Of a DNA stretch of 44,401 nt, positions 26,078 through 34,916 are shown in pieces; the first letter of the stretch is position 1, and each line of letters starts with the position of its first letter. The translations under genes and the position numbers were made by a program. Origin of the DNA: Tyzzerella sp. (lineage in GTDB: Bacteria; Bacillota; Clostridia; Lachnospirales; Lachnospiraceae); contig JAFQRJ010000029.1 of the NCBI GenBank assembly GCA_017410145.1, positions 1-44,401 of the forward strand. Reading direction: 5' to 3'. The notes under the pieces are model-generated. The model had not been told where the DNA came from and searched no databases. It saw nothing but the letters and a program-made list of their open reading frames with translations.

Positions 26078-28189
26078 ATGGAAAGAAGATGGCACTCAAA
26101 CTGGGACGGTTTTAAACCGGGTCGTTGGAACCGTACATCTATTAACGTACGTGACTTCATTCAACAAAACTACACACCATATGAAGGAGACGATTCGTTC
26201 TTAGCTGGTCCAACAGAAGCAACAACAAAATTGTGGGCACAAGTAATGGAATTATCAAAACAAGAGCGAGAAGCAGGCGGTGTATTAGATATGGATACAA
26301 AGATCGTATCTACTATTACATCACATGGTCCGGGATATTTGAATAAAGATATAGAAACAATCGTTGGTTTCCAAACAGATAAACCATTCAAACGTTCTCT
26401 GCAACCATTTGGCGGTATCCGTATGGCACAAAACGCTTGCGAACAAAATGGTTATGAAGTAGATCCGGAAATCGTTAAGATTTTTACGGAATACAGAAAA
26501 ACACATAACCAAGGTGTCTTTGATGCTTATACTCCAGAGATGAGAGCTGCCAGAAAATCTGGTATCATTACAGGTCTTCCGGATGCATACGGACGTGGAC
26601 GTATTATCGGTGACTACCGTCGTGTTGCTCTATATGGAACAACAAAATTAATCGAAGACAAGAAACAACAGCTTGCAACATCTCTCAAGAGAATGACAGG
26701 TGAAAATATCCGTCTTCGCGAAGAATTATCAGAACAAATTCGTGCACTCGGTGAATTACAGAAACTCGGTGAAATCTACGGATATGATATTTCTGAACCG
26801 GCTAAAAATGCACAGGAAGCAATCCAATGGTTATACTTCGGTTACCTTGCAGCTGTTAAGGAACAAAATGGTGCTGCAATGAGCCTTGGACGTACTTCTA
26901 CATTTATTGATATCTATATTCAACGTGATTTGGATAACGGTGTTATCACAGAAGAACAAGCACAAGAGTACATTGACCACTTCATCATGAAGTTACGTCT
27001 TGTAAAATTTGCTCGTACACCGGAATACAATGCATTGTTCTCAGGTGACCCTACATGGGTAACAGAATCAATCGCAGGTGTTGGTCTCGATGGACGTCCA
27101 TTGGTAACGAAGACATCATTCCGTTACTTGCACACATTAGATAACCTTGGAACAGCACCAGAACCAAACTTAACAGTGCTCTGGTCAACAAGACTTCCAA
27201 AAGCATTTAAAGAATACTGTGCTAAGATGTCAATCAAATCATCTTCAATTCAGTATGAAAATGATGATATGATGCGTGAAACACATGGAGATGACTACGC
27301 AATCGCATGTTGTGTATCTTCTATGAGAGTTGGTAAGGAAATGCAATTCTTCGGAGCTCGTGCAAACCTTGCAAAATGTTTGTTATACGCAATCAACGGT
27401 GGTGTGGATGAGAAATCAAAAGCACAGGTTGGACCAAGATACCGCGCAGTAGAAGGCGATGTTCTTGAATTCAATGATGTATGGCAGAAATTCGATGATA
27501 TGATGGAATGGTTAGCAGAACTTTATGTTAACACATTGAACATCATTCACTACATGCATGACAAGTACTGCTACGAAAAGATTCAAATGGCTCTTCATGA
27601 CAGAGAAGTAAAACGTTACTTCGCAACAGGTATTGCCGGACTTTCAGTAGTAGCTGACTCACTTAGTGCAATTAAATATGCAAAAGTTACACCAATCCGT
27701 GATGAAGATGGTTTAGTAGTAGATTATGTAGTAGAAGGTGACTTCCCTAAATATGGTAACGACGATGATGACGTAGATGAATTAGCAGTATTAGTTGTTA
27801 AAACATTTATGGACAAAATCCGTAAACACCACACATACCGTCACGGTGTTCCAACAATGTCAATCTTAACAATTACTTCAAATGTAGTATATGGTAAGAA
27901 GACAGGTAACACACCAGATGGTAGAAAATTAGGTGAACCTTTGGCACCAGGTGCTAACCCAATGCACAGACGTGACACACATGGAGCATTAGCTTCACTT
28001 GCTTCTGTAGCAAAGATTCCATTTAGACATGCTCAAGATGGTATCTCAAATACATTCTCAATCATTCCAAGTGCTCTTGGTAAAGAAGATCAAATCTTCG
28101 CAGGAGACTTAGATGTTGACAGAATTGCAGGAGAATGTCCAACATGTGCAGATATTCCAAACATTATGGAAAGTATTGACAACGAATAA
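26078..28189 (+). CDS. pflB: Pyruvate formate-lyase catalytic body lacking its glycyl-radical domain
   Basis: 703 residues from ATG 26078 behind AGAGGAGGAC. It matches formate C-acetyltransferase throughout, including the paired catalytic cysteines C411-C412 in [10 protein letters not shown] and the following [12 protein letters not shown] block. The enzyme converts pyruvate and CoA to acetyl-CoA and formate. Family proteins of about 740-760 residues end with a glycyl-radical loop RVSGYAV; here the chain stops after [21 protein letters not shown] and a 22-residue tail, before that domain. The missing domain is encoded by the next gene, 23 bp downstream with its own AGGAGG. The two products together have about the normal length. 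The enzyme can work only if the small protein docks into it. Codon use looks highly expressed. Confidence 0.92.
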   Translation: MERRWHSNWDGFKPGRWNRTSINVRDFIQQNYTPYEGDDSFLAGPTEATTKLWAQVMELSKQEREAGGVLDMDTKIVSTITSHGPGYLNKDIETIVGFQTDKPFKRSLQPFGGIRMAQNACEQNGYEVDPEIVKIFTEYRKTHNQGVFDAYTPEMRAARKSGIITGLPDAYGRGRIIGDYRRVALYGTTKLIEDKKQQLATSLKRMTGENIRLREELSEQIRALGELQKLGEIYGYDISEPAKNAQEAIQWLYFGYLAAVKEQNGAAMSLGRTSTFIDIYIQRDLDNGVITEEQAQEYIDHFIMKLRLVKFARTPEYNALFSGDPTWVTESIAGVGLDGRPLVTKTSFRYLHTLDNLGTAPEPNLTVLWSTRLPKAFKEYCAKMSIKSSSIQYENDDMMRETHGDDYAIACCVSSMRVGKEMQFFGARANLAKCLLYAINGGVDEKSKAQVGPRYRAVEGDVLEFNDVWQKFDDMMEWLAELYVNTLNIIHYMHDKYCYEKIQMALHDREVKRYFATGIAGLSVVADSLSAIKYAKVTPIRDEDGLVVDYVVEGDFPKYGNDDDDVDELAVLVVKTFMDKIRKHHTYRHGVPTMSILTITSNVVYGKKTGNTPDGRKLGEPLAPGANPMHRRDTHGALASLASVAKIPFRHAQDGISNTFSIIPSALGKEDQIFAGDLDVDRIAGECPTCADIPNIMESIDNE

Positions 28190-28212
28190 GATTATATAGG
28201 AGGTATATTAAC

Positions 28213-28455
28213 ATGGCAGTAAATCAACAACAAATCGATAACTTAGTTAATATGTTAGATGGTTACGTTGAAAAAGGTGGACATCACCTTAACGTAAACG
28301 TATTTACAAGAGAAACTTTATTAGATGCTCAAGCTCATCCTGAAAACTACCCACAATTAACAGTGCGTGTATCTGGATATGCCGTAAACTTTATCAAGCT
28401 TACAAAAGAGCAACAAGATGACGTAATTTCACGTACATTCCACGAAGGTATGTAA
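28213..28455 (+). CDS. Stand-alone glycyl-radical domain of pyruvate formate-lyase (GrcA-like)
   Basis: 80 residues, ATG behind TAGGAGGTATATTAAC. The whole protein equals the C-terminal domain of [24 protein letters not shown], then [15 protein letters not shown] with the radical glycine G55, then [18 protein letters not shown]. In E. coli, GrcA (YfiD) is a spare copy that repairs oxygen-cleaved PflB; here the main PFL gene has no such domain, so this protein is an obligatory second subunit rather than a spare. It would be activated at G55 by the enzyme encoded at 28830. It is co-transcribed with the catalytic body and ends at a terminator. Confidence 0.93.
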   Translation: MAVNQQQIDNLVNMLDGYVEKGGHHLNVNVFTRETLLDAQAHPENYPQLTVRVSGYAVNFIKLTKEQQDDVISRTFHEGM

Positions 28456-28463
28456 AGCAAATG

Positions 28464-28494
28464 ATAGGAGATGGGATTTTCCATCTCCTATTTG
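28464..28494 (+). terminator. Terminator after the glycyl-radical domain gene
   Basis: ATAGGAGATGG, loop GATTTT, CCATCTCCTAT: an 11-bp perfect stem followed by TTTG. The T-run is short, so some read-through toward the activase gene is possible. Confidence 0.8.
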
Positions 28495-28499
28495 TAACT

Positions 28500-28775
28500 A
28501 TGGGTATATGGGAGATTTCTTGCGTACTATACCCGCAAATTTACTTATTTCTGTAAAAATCATCTTGATTTTTCTATATGTGAAATTATTGTATTGAAAT
28601 ACCCTGTTTTTATGCAAGAAATGCTTGTTTTCGTGTATGAAAAACCTGATTTCAATCAAAACAAGGGTACTGTGAATGAGTTTTTTGACATATAGAAAAT
28701 TAGGTTGGTAAAAGAATATAAATTTATTAAAAATAGGGTATGGGAGACAAACATTTTGGTATATAGAATAATATA
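28500..28775. repeat. Modular intergenic repeat, copy C (diverged)
   Basis: The 374-bp gap between the radical-domain gene and the activase gene holds no supported gene. It shows the same two alternating motifs as copies A and B: ATACCC or GGGTA near 28532, 28598, 28663 and 28735, and TTTCTATATG / CATATAGAAA near 28570, 28690 and 28760, spaced about 65-70 bp. Near 28505, TATGGGAGATTTCTTGCG-then-TATACCCGCA parallels the start of copy B. Overall identity to A and B is low outside the motifs. A short reverse open frame here has no protein resemblance. Confidence 0.65.
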
Positions 28776-28829
28776 GCAAAAAGACAAGTTCGAAATATAA
28801 GCCCGTGCCCAGGCAAGAGGTAACAAAAC

Positions 28830-29582
28830 ATGACTAAAGGTTATATTCATTCAATCGAAACATGCGGAACAGTAGATGGACCAGGGCTCCGTTATGTAAT
28901 ATTTTTACAGGGATGTCCAATGCGGTGTCAGTATTGCCACAATCCGGACACTTGGGAGCCGAATAAAGGGGAACAGATGACAGTGGATGAAGTGCTGGAA
29001 AGTTTTTATAACAACACAGCATTTTATAAAACCGGTGGCGTTACTGTAACCGGTGGTGAGCCGATGATGCAGATGGACTTTTTAATTGAATTATTTGGTA
29101 AATTGCATAAGGATGGTTTTCATACATGTATTGACACATCGGGAATTATGTTTCAGCCGGATAATGAAAAGATGATGATGAAAATCGAGAAGTTAATGGA
29201 TTTGACAGATTTGGTTATGTTGGACATTAAACACATTGATGACGAAAAGCATAAGGAATTAACTGCCCACTCGAATGAACGTATCCTAGCATTTGCCAGA
29301 TATTTGGATAAGAAAGGTATTCCAATCTGGGTTCGTCATGTGATTGTTCCTGGTATTACTTTATATAAAGAATATTTGGAGCGTCTTGGAGAATTCATGG
29401 GAACTCTTACGAATGTGAAGGCTCTTGATGTGCTACCATATCATTCCATGGGAAAAGTGAAGTACGAGAGTTTAGATATGGATTACCCGTTAGGAGATAC
29501 CAGAGAGGCAACCAAGCAAGAAGCGGTGGCAGCAAAGAATATTATATTAAGTGCTTATAAAAGAGCAAAAGGGAAAAAATAA
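28830..29582 (+). CDS. pflA: Pyruvate formate-lyase activating enzyme (radical SAM)
   Basis: 250 residues, ATG behind CAAGAGGTAA. Radical-SAM cysteines C29, C33 and C36 lie in QGCPMRCQYCHNPD, followed by TGGVTVTGGEPMMQ and the late VRHVIVPGITL and DVLPYHSMG blocks typical of PFL-activating enzymes. It uses SAM and a reduced 4Fe-4S cluster to abstract hydrogen from the PFL glycine, here on the separate small subunit. It is separated from its substrate genes by a terminator and repeat copy C, so its expression may be partly independent. Confidence 0.96.
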   Translation: MTKGYIHSIETCGTVDGPGLRYVIFLQGCPMRCQYCHNPDTWEPNKGEQMTVDEVLESFYNNTAFYKTGGVTVTGGEPMMQMDFLIELFGKLHKDGFHTCIDTSGIMFQPDNEKMMMKIEKLMDLTDLVMLDIKHIDDEKHKELTAHSNERILAFARYLDKKGIPIWVRHVIVPGITLYKEYLERLGEFMGTLTNVKALDVLPYHSMGKVKYESLDMDYPLGDTREATKQEAVAAKNIILSAYKRAKGKK

Positions 29583-29588
29583 AACCCC

Positions 29589-29617
29589 TTGTATATTTCC
29601 TCCATATGTATTAGAAT
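29589..29617 (+). promoter_or_regulatory. Promoter of the ferredoxin gene
   Basis: TTGTAT (29589-29594), 17 bp, TAGAAT (29612-29617), starting 6 bp after the activase stop and about 50 bp before the ferredoxin ATG. Confidence 0.65.
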
Positions 29618-29667
29618 AAGTGAAAGGACAAAGATACTTTGTCAATTGCAAAAGGAGGATACATACC

Positions 29668-29838
29668 ATGGCATACGTAATTACAGATGATTGTGTAGAA
29701 TGTGGAGCATGTGCAGCACAATGTCCAGTTGAAGCTATTGCAGAAGGTGATGGAAAATACGTAATCGACGCTGATACATGTGTAGAATGCGGAGCTTGCG
29801 CAGCACAATGTCCAGTTGAAGCTATCGTAGAAGAATAA
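29668..29838 (+). CDS. 2[4Fe-4S] clostridial-type ferredoxin
   Basis: 56 residues from ATG 29668 behind AAAGGAGG; a longer in-frame start has no site. Two near-identical halves each carry CVECGACAAQCPVEAI, the CxxCxxCxxxCP pattern for two 4Fe-4S clusters. It is a small soluble low-potential electron carrier. Lying just behind the PFL activase, it is a natural candidate to reduce that enzyme's cluster, though it has its own promoter and terminator and may serve many partners. Confidence 0.95.
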   Translation: MAYVITDDCVECGACAAQCPVEAIAEGDGKYVIDADTCVECGACAAQCPVEAIVEE

Positions 29839-29844
29839 TATGAA

Positions 29845-29880
29845 TAAAAAAATGGCTACCGTTCGGTAACCATTTTTTTA
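29845..29880 (+). terminator. Terminator of the ferredoxin gene
   Basis: ATGGCTACC / GGTAACCAT hairpin with a TTC-containing loop, A-rich before and a run of seven Ts after. It is effective in the plus direction and, from the flanking A-run, possibly also in the minus direction. Confidence 0.85.
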
Positions 29881-29884
29881 TTCC

Positions 29885-30027
29885 ATAACTGTTCAGAGCC
29901 ACCTCGAAAACACGATGTGCTTCCTCGGTGAGGCGTATCCGCCAAATAGATTTCGATAAAAAGATATTCATGAATGCAAGCATTCACCATACTTTTTATC
30001 AAAATCTGCTTGGCTCTGAACAGTTAT
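29885..30027. mobile_element. 143-bp hairpin element with 16-bp perfect terminal inverted repeats (MITE-like)
   Basis: ATAACTGTTCAGAGCC (29885-29900) is exactly repeated in reverse complement at 30012-30027. Inside, AGATTTCGATAAAAAG near 29948 faces CTTTTTATCAAAATCT near 29992, and GAATGC-AA-GCATTC lies at the centre, so almost the whole element can fold on itself. No open frame of note. The right end contains the stop codon of mutS2. It could be a MITE-like insertion or a structured 3' RNA; no clear target-site duplication is seen. Confidence 0.65.
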
Positions 30028-32399
30028 TCAAATTCCACAATGGTCACGCCAGCATCACCCTCGCCAAACGCACCCAAGCGATAGGACTTCACATGTTTCT
30101 GGCGTTTCAAATAATTGTGCACACCTGCACGAAGTGCACCGGTCCCTTTTCCGTGAACAATACGTACCGGACTAAGATGGGAGAGGTATGCATCATCCAA
30201 ATATTTATCTAACTCAGCAATTGCTTCGTCTACAGTCTTGCCCAAAAGATTTAATTCCGGGCTGACAGTCATAGCCTTATTCATCTTCATTTTCCCGGAA
30301 GAAGTACGTTGCCTCTGGCGTTCTGTTGCAGTCACTGGTTCCTCGATAATTGACAAATCAGAGATGTGAACCTGAGAGCGAAGAATCCCCATTTGCACAT
30401 ACAGATTTCCTTTGGCATCCGGGAGGGAACTTACGGTTCCTGTCAAGTTCAAACTGTGAACCTTTACAGACTCTCCAAGACGGAAATCACTCGGTTTATG
30501 TTGTTTTATCGGTTTCTTGGTTTCTAATTTCACACCGGATTGAGTTTTCGCAATTTTTTGTCTCAAGCGTTCTCGCTCTTTTTCCATCTCGGCGGCAGAG
30601 ATACCTTCTTTTCCAAACTTACGGAAGTTCTTCATGGTTTCATCGGCAAATTCTTTGGCTTCCCGTAAAATGGTGTTGGCCTTCTCATTGGCCTCTTTTA
30701 TAATTTTTTCGCTACGTGCGTCCAAACGTTCCTGTTTTGTGTGGAGCTCACGTTTCAATATTTCGATTTCTCGTTTGTATGCGACGATCTCGGCCTGTTC
30801 TTTTTCAATGGTCCGACGACTGGTTTCCAAATCCGTCAATAAGTCTTCAAAAGATTCATCCTGCTCCGACAAATGCCCTTTGGCACTTTCAATAATATAG
30901 TCCGGAAGTCCCAATTTGCTTGATATGGCAAATGCATTACTCTTTCCCGGGATTCCAATCAGCAAATGATAGGTTGGTCTCAATGTATCCACATCAAATT
31001 CACAGCAAGCATTTTCAACCCCCGGTGTGGATAGTGCAAATACCTTTAATTCACTGTAGTGTGTGGTTGCCATCGTGCGAATGCCACGTTCATGCAAATG
31101 TGACAAAATGGCAATGGCAAGAGCAGCACCCTCGGTAGGGTCAGTTCCTGCACCTAATTCGTCAAATAATACAAGAGAACGTTCATCCACATCCTGTAGA
31201 AAAGATACAATGTTCGTCATATGTGAAGAAAATGTACTCAAACTTTGTTCAATGCTTTGCTCGTCACCGATGTCAGCAAAAACCTGTTCAAAAACTGCTA
31301 ATTCTGAGCGGTCAAGGGCAGGAATGTGAAGACCTGCTTGCCCCATTAAAGTAAATAGTCCTACTGTTTTTAATGAAACCGTCTTACCACCGGTGTTTGG
31401 GCCGGTCACGATGAGAAGGTCAAATTCGCCGCCCAGATAAATGGTAATTGGAACTACCTTCTTCTTATCTAACAGAGGATGACGTCCCTCGCGAATGTGG
31501 ATATATCCATTGGTATTAAAAATTGGTTTACTGGCATTCATAGACAGCGCTAAGGCACCTTTTGCAAAAATGAAGTCCAGTTCCCCAAGCACTTCATAAT
31601 TGGTGCGGATTTCGTCAATATATTCTGCTGTCTCTACACTCAGTTTTGCAAGAATGACTTGAATTTCTTCCTGCTCTTTTGCGTAGAGTTCTTTTAGATC
31701 ATTATTTAATTTCACAATCGCCATCGGTTCAATAAATAAAGTAGAACCGGTAGAAGACTGGTCGTGAATGAGACCGTTTACCTGGCTGCGATATTCTGCT
31801 TTCACAGGAAGGCAGTAGCGATCCCCGCGCATGGTAATAATTGCTTCTTGTAAATAGGAACGCAGGGAGCCATTTACCAGAGTATTCAAAGTGGAGTGCA
31901 CCTTGTCATTAATTGCACTCATGTTTCTTCGAATCTGCTTCAATGTACTGCTGGCATCATCACTAACCTCGTCTTCGGAGATAATACAGCGCCTGATTTC
32001 ATTTGCAAGGGGAGTCAGAGGCGATAATTGTTCAAAATAATTATCCAAACAGTCAGCTAGTTCATCTACAGTATCATGCCTGCCGTAGGATTTGGCTCGA
32101 CCTGCCACCTCGCAAAGTTTACACACCCGAAGAAGTTCCGGAATGCTTAAAGTTCCGCCCACCTCCAGACGCATCATAGAGTCCTCTACAGAGTAACAGC
32201 CACTAAAAGAAAGTCGTCCCTTCTTTACCAGCCTAGAGAAGGCGGCTGAAGTCTGTGTTTGCGCGGTATTAATTTCTTCCAAATCAATCATTGGTTTTAA
32301 ACTGCGACAACGGTTTTTTCCTGTTTCAGAAGATGCGTGATCTACTAAAAGGCCAATGATTTTATCATATTCTAATTTTGTTAATGTTTTTTGATTCAT
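30024..32399 (-). CDS. mutS2: MutS2 family endonuclease/ATPase
   Basis: 791 residues; ATG 32399 chosen because CAGGTGAG sits 8 bp upstream (a GTG three codons earlier lies inside that site). Order: helical lever/clamp region, MutS ATPase with Walker A TGPNTGGKT (332-340), DELGAGTDPTEG as Walker B, a long coiled coil (about 510-610), a KOW-like segment, and a C-terminal Smr nuclease domain (LNLLGKTVDEAIAELDKYL through VRIVHGKGTGALR). MutS2 lacks the mismatch-recognition domain; it suppresses homologous recombination and in Bacillus rescues collided ribosomes. The stop codon lies in the terminal repeat of the hairpin element at 29885-30027. Confidence 0.95.
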   Translation of the reverse strand: MNQKTLTKLEYDKIIGLLVDHASSETGKNRCRSLKPMIDLEEINTAQTQTSAAFSRLVKKGRLSFSGCYSVEDSMMRLEVGGTLSIPELLRVCKLCEVAGRAKSYGRHDTVDELADCLDNYFEQLSPLTPLANEIRRCIISEDEVSDDASSTLKQIRRNMSAINDKVHSTLNTLVNGSLRSYLQEAIITMRGDRYCLPVKAEYRSQVNGLIHDQSSTGSTLFIEPMAIVKLNNDLKELYAKEQEEIQVILAKLSVETAEYIDEIRTNYEVLGELDFIFAKGALALSMNASKPIFNTNGYIHIREGRHPLLDKKKVVPITIYLGGEFDLLIVTGPNTGGKTVSLKTVGLFTLMGQAGLHIPALDRSELAVFEQVFADIGDEQSIEQSLSTFSSHMTNIVSFLQDVDERSLVLFDELGAGTDPTEGAALAIAILSHLHERGIRTMATTHYSELKVFALSTPGVENACCEFDVDTLRPTYHLLIGIPGKSNAFAISSKLGLPDYIIESAKGHLSEQDESFEDLLTDLETSRRTIEKEQAEIVAYKREIEILKRELHTKQERLDARSEKIIKEANEKANTILREAKEFADETMKNFRKFGKEGISAAEMEKERERLRQKIAKTQSGVKLETKKPIKQHKPSDFRLGESVKVHSLNLTGTVSSLPDAKGNLYVQMGILRSQVHISDLSIIEEPVTATERQRQRTSSGKMKMNKAMTVSPELNLLGKTVDEAIAELDKYLDDAYLSHLSPVRIVHGKGTGALRAGVHNYLKRQKHVKSYRLGAFGEGDAGVTIVEFE

Positions 32400-32447
32400 G
32401 TTTCTCACCTGATAAATAATATCTGTTCACATTATACTTTATAAAAG

Positions 32448-32477
32448 TTGCAAAGAAAAGGGGGAATATGCTACACT
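32448..32477 (+). promoter_or_regulatory. Promoter of the YhaM-like gene
   Basis: TTGCAA (32448-32453), 18 bp, TACACT (32472-32477), about 36 bp before the ATG. It lies in the divergent spacer shared with mutS2. Confidence 0.55.
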
Positions 32478-32512
32478 TATAAGAAGATTAATAGAAAGAA
32501 GGAAATACTACC

Positions 32513-33454
32513 ATGAGATATATAAACACACTAAGAGAGGGCGATTCCGTGCGCTCCATTTATCTTTGTAAGTCGAAACGTTCTGCAGAGACGAGAAATG
32601 GTAAACCGTATGACAATCTTGTTCTGCAAGACAAAACAGGAACTTTAGATGGAAAAGTGTGGGACCCGAACTCCGGCGGAATTGCGGATTATGACGAAAT
32701 GGATTTTGTGGAGGTTTTTGGGGAAGTTGTGAGTTATAACAACAACCTGCAGTTAAATATCAAACAGCTTCGCAAGCCATATGAAGACGAGTATAACGTA
32801 GCAGACTATATGCCGACCAGTGAAAATAATGTGGATGGCATGTACGAGGAGTTGTTATCTTATGTCAATCAGATTGACAACAAATATTTACGTCAACTTG
32901 CAGAGTATTATTTTGTAAACAATGCAGCCTTTGTTAAGATTTTCAAAGAACATTCGGCAGCAAAAAGCGTGCACCACAGCTTTGCCGGTGGTCTTTTAGA
33001 ACATACACTTAGCATTGTGAAAATGTGTGAATATTATGTAAAGGCATATCCGCTGTTGAGTAAGGATTTGCTTTACAGTGCGGCGCTTTTTCATGACATA
33101 GGAAAAACAAAAGAACTTTCTAATTTCCCGGAAAATGATTACACAGACGAAGGACAGTTGCTTGGTCATATTGTAATGGGAGTGGAAATGATTAGTGAAG
33201 GAGTTCGCAATATTGAAGGTTTTCCGGAAAAGATTGCAAATGAATTGAAACATTGCGTGATTGCGCATCATGGAGAATTGGAATTTGGGTCGCCAAAGAA
33301 ACCTGCACTTCCGGAAGCAGTTGCACTTCATTATGCAGATGCAACAGATGCGAAAATGCAGACCTTGAAAGAACTTTTCAAAGACAAAGAAACGGATGAG
33401 TGGTTAGGTTTCCAACGCTTATTTGATTCAAACATGAGAAAGAGTAGTTTGTAA
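32513..33454 (+). CDS. YhaM-type 3'-5' exoribonuclease (OB fold plus HD domain)
   Basis: 313 residues, the usual YhaM length; ATG behind GAAGGAAATA. The N-terminal OB-fold nucleic-acid-binding domain is about residues 12-95 (VLQDKTGTLDGKVWD). The C-terminal HD domain has SVHHSFAGGLLEHTLSIV, metal pair H194-D195 in FHDIGK, and VIAHHGE. YhaM-family proteins degrade short RNA from the 3' end in Gram-positive bacteria. It is followed directly by the RlmD-like gene and is probably co-transcribed with it. Confidence 0.9.
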   Translation: MRYINTLREGDSVRSIYLCKSKRSAETRNGKPYDNLVLQDKTGTLDGKVWDPNSGGIADYDEMDFVEVFGEVVSYNNNLQLNIKQLRKPYEDEYNVADYMPTSENNVDGMYEELLSYVNQIDNKYLRQLAEYYFVNNAAFVKIFKEHSAAKSVHHSFAGGLLEHTLSIVKMCEYYVKAYPLLSKDLLYSAALFHDIGKTKELSNFPENDYTDEGQLLGHIVMGVEMISEGVRNIEGFPEKIANELKHCVIAHHGELEFGSPKKPALPEAVALHYADATDAKMQTLKELFKDKETDEWLGFQRLFDSNMRKSSL

Positions 33455-33459
33455 AATTG

Positions 33460-34863
33460 ATGAAGAAAAACGATAAATTCATAGTTACAATTGAAGATAT
33501 TGGAATAAATGGCGAGGGCATTGGCAAGGTTGACGGATATACCCTGTTTGTGAAAGATGCCATTATCGGAGACACTGTCGAGGCGGTTATTACGAAACCA
33601 AAAAAGAATTATGGTTATGCCAAGATGTTGAAGATTATGGATTATTCCCCACACCGTGTTCCGGCAAAATGCCCGGTGGCACGTCAATGCGGGGGATGCC
33701 AGATACAGGAACTTTCCTATGAGGCACAACTTGCATTTAAGGCAAAGAAAGTGCGTGGGAATCTGGAACGAATCGGGGGATTCACACCGGAATTTTTAGA
33801 CCAGGTTATGGAACCGATATGTGGGATGGACACACCTTTCCATTATCGCAACAAAGCACAGTTTCCAATTGGCACTGACAAGGAAGGTAATGTTATTACC
33901 GGATTTTATGCGGGCCGTACCCATCAAATTATTCCGAATATGGAATGTGCCCTTGGGGTGTCTGTGAATCAGGAAATCCTCGGTATCATTGTAGATTTTA
34001 TGAATGAATACCATTTGACTGCTTATGACGAGGAAACGCAAAGGGGTCTTGTGCGTCATGTATTAATTCGCTATGGTTTTACCACCAAGGAAATCATGGT
34101 TTGCCTTGTGATAAATGAGGATAACTTGCCACACAGTGAAAAACTTGTGGATAAGTTAGTGCAAATCAATGGAATGACCAGCATTACGTATAGTATCAAT
34201 CGAGAAAATACAAACGTAATTATGGGAAAAGAAATTCGCCTGCTTTGGGGACAAAGTTACATTACAGATTATATCGGCAATGTGAAATATCAGATTTCAC
34301 CGCTGTCTTTTTACCAAGTGAATCCGGCTCAGACAGAAACGTTATACGGACTTGCACTGGAATATGCACAGCTTACGGGTGGAGAGACGGTTTGGGATTT
34401 GTATTGTGGAATTGGTACCATTTCTTTGTTCCTTGCACAGAAGGCAAAGAAGGTATATGGAGTGGAAATTGTACCACAGGCCATAGATGATGCAAGAAAC
34501 AACGCCAAGATAAATGACATGGAAAATGTAGAGTTCTTCGTGGGGAAAGCGGAGGAAGTGCTACCGGAATATTATGCTGAGTATGAACGTCAACATGGTA
34601 AAAAGGCTTATGCAGATGTTATTGTGGTTGATCCGCCAAGAAAAGGCTGTGATGAGACATTGCTTGATACTATTGTGAAAATGCAGCCGAAACGGATTGT
34701 GTATGTGAGCTGTGATTCAGCCACTCTTGCTAGAGATTTGAAGTATCTGTGTGAAAAAGGATATGAATTGAAGAAAGTGAAACCGGTGGACCAATTTCCG
34801 ATGACAACACATGTTGAAGTTGTATCATATCTTGATTATAAAAGTCTTGAATCCCAACTATAA
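33460..34863 (+). CDS. 23S rRNA m5U methyltransferase, RlmD/RlmCD (TrmA family)
   Basis: 467 residues from ATG 33460, 5 bp after the preceding gene; a TTG one codon earlier is less likely. N-terminal TRAM domain (about 3-58), 4Fe-4S ligands C71, C77, C80 and C163, SAM-binding VWDLYCGIGTISLFLA, motif VDPPRKGCDE and the nucleophile region YVSCDSATLARDL. The family methylates U1939 and/or U747 of 23S rRNA. In Firmicutes one enzyme may do both, so I do not choose between RlmC, RlmD and RlmCD. Confidence 0.92.
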   Translation: MKKNDKFIVTIEDIGINGEGIGKVDGYTLFVKDAIIGDTVEAVITKPKKNYGYAKMLKIMDYSPHRVPAKCPVARQCGGCQIQELSYEAQLAFKAKKVRGNLERIGGFTPEFLDQVMEPICGMDTPFHYRNKAQFPIGTDKEGNVITGFYAGRTHQIIPNMECALGVSVNQEILGIIVDFMNEYHLTAYDEETQRGLVRHVLIRYGFTTKEIMVCLVINEDNLPHSEKLVDKLVQINGMTSITYSINRENTNVIMGKEIRLLWGQSYITDYIGNVKYQISPLSFYQVNPAQTETLYGLALEYAQLTGGETVWDLYCGIGTISLFLAQKAKKVYGVEIVPQAIDDARNNAKINDMENVEFFVGKAEEVLPEYYAEYERQHGKKAYADVIVVDPPRKGCDETLLDTIVKMQPKRIVYVSCDSATLARDLKYLCEKGYELKKVKPVDQFPMTTHVEVVSYLDYKSLESQL

Positions 34864-34875
34864 AAATGATATAAT
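34847..34875 (+). promoter_or_regulatory. Promoter of the CpsB-sortase operon
   Basis: TTGAAT (34847-34852), 17 bp, TATAAT (34870-34875). It overlaps the end of the RlmD-like gene and lies 41 bp before the first gene of the next operon. Confidence 0.75.
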
Positions 34876-34916
34876 GGTAATTCGGAAGACTATCTTATAA
34901 GAATGGATGGATTAAT

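Noticed and set aside
28189-28213. Frameshift or sequencing error splitting one PFL gene
   Set aside because: The gap holds a proper stop, AGGAGG and ATG, and both proteins have natural-looking ends; an error would not create a well-placed ribosome binding site. Not fully excluded without reads.
28213-28455. Spare-part GrcA/YfiD that only rescues damaged PFL
   Set aside because: A spare would accompany a complete PFL; the PFL here lacks the domain altogether, so the small protein must be a regular subunit.
28498-28850. Minus-strand small frames between the glycyl-radical gene and pflA
   Set aside because: They come from the AT-rich repeat copy C and oppose the operon direction, with no start signals or protein resemblance.
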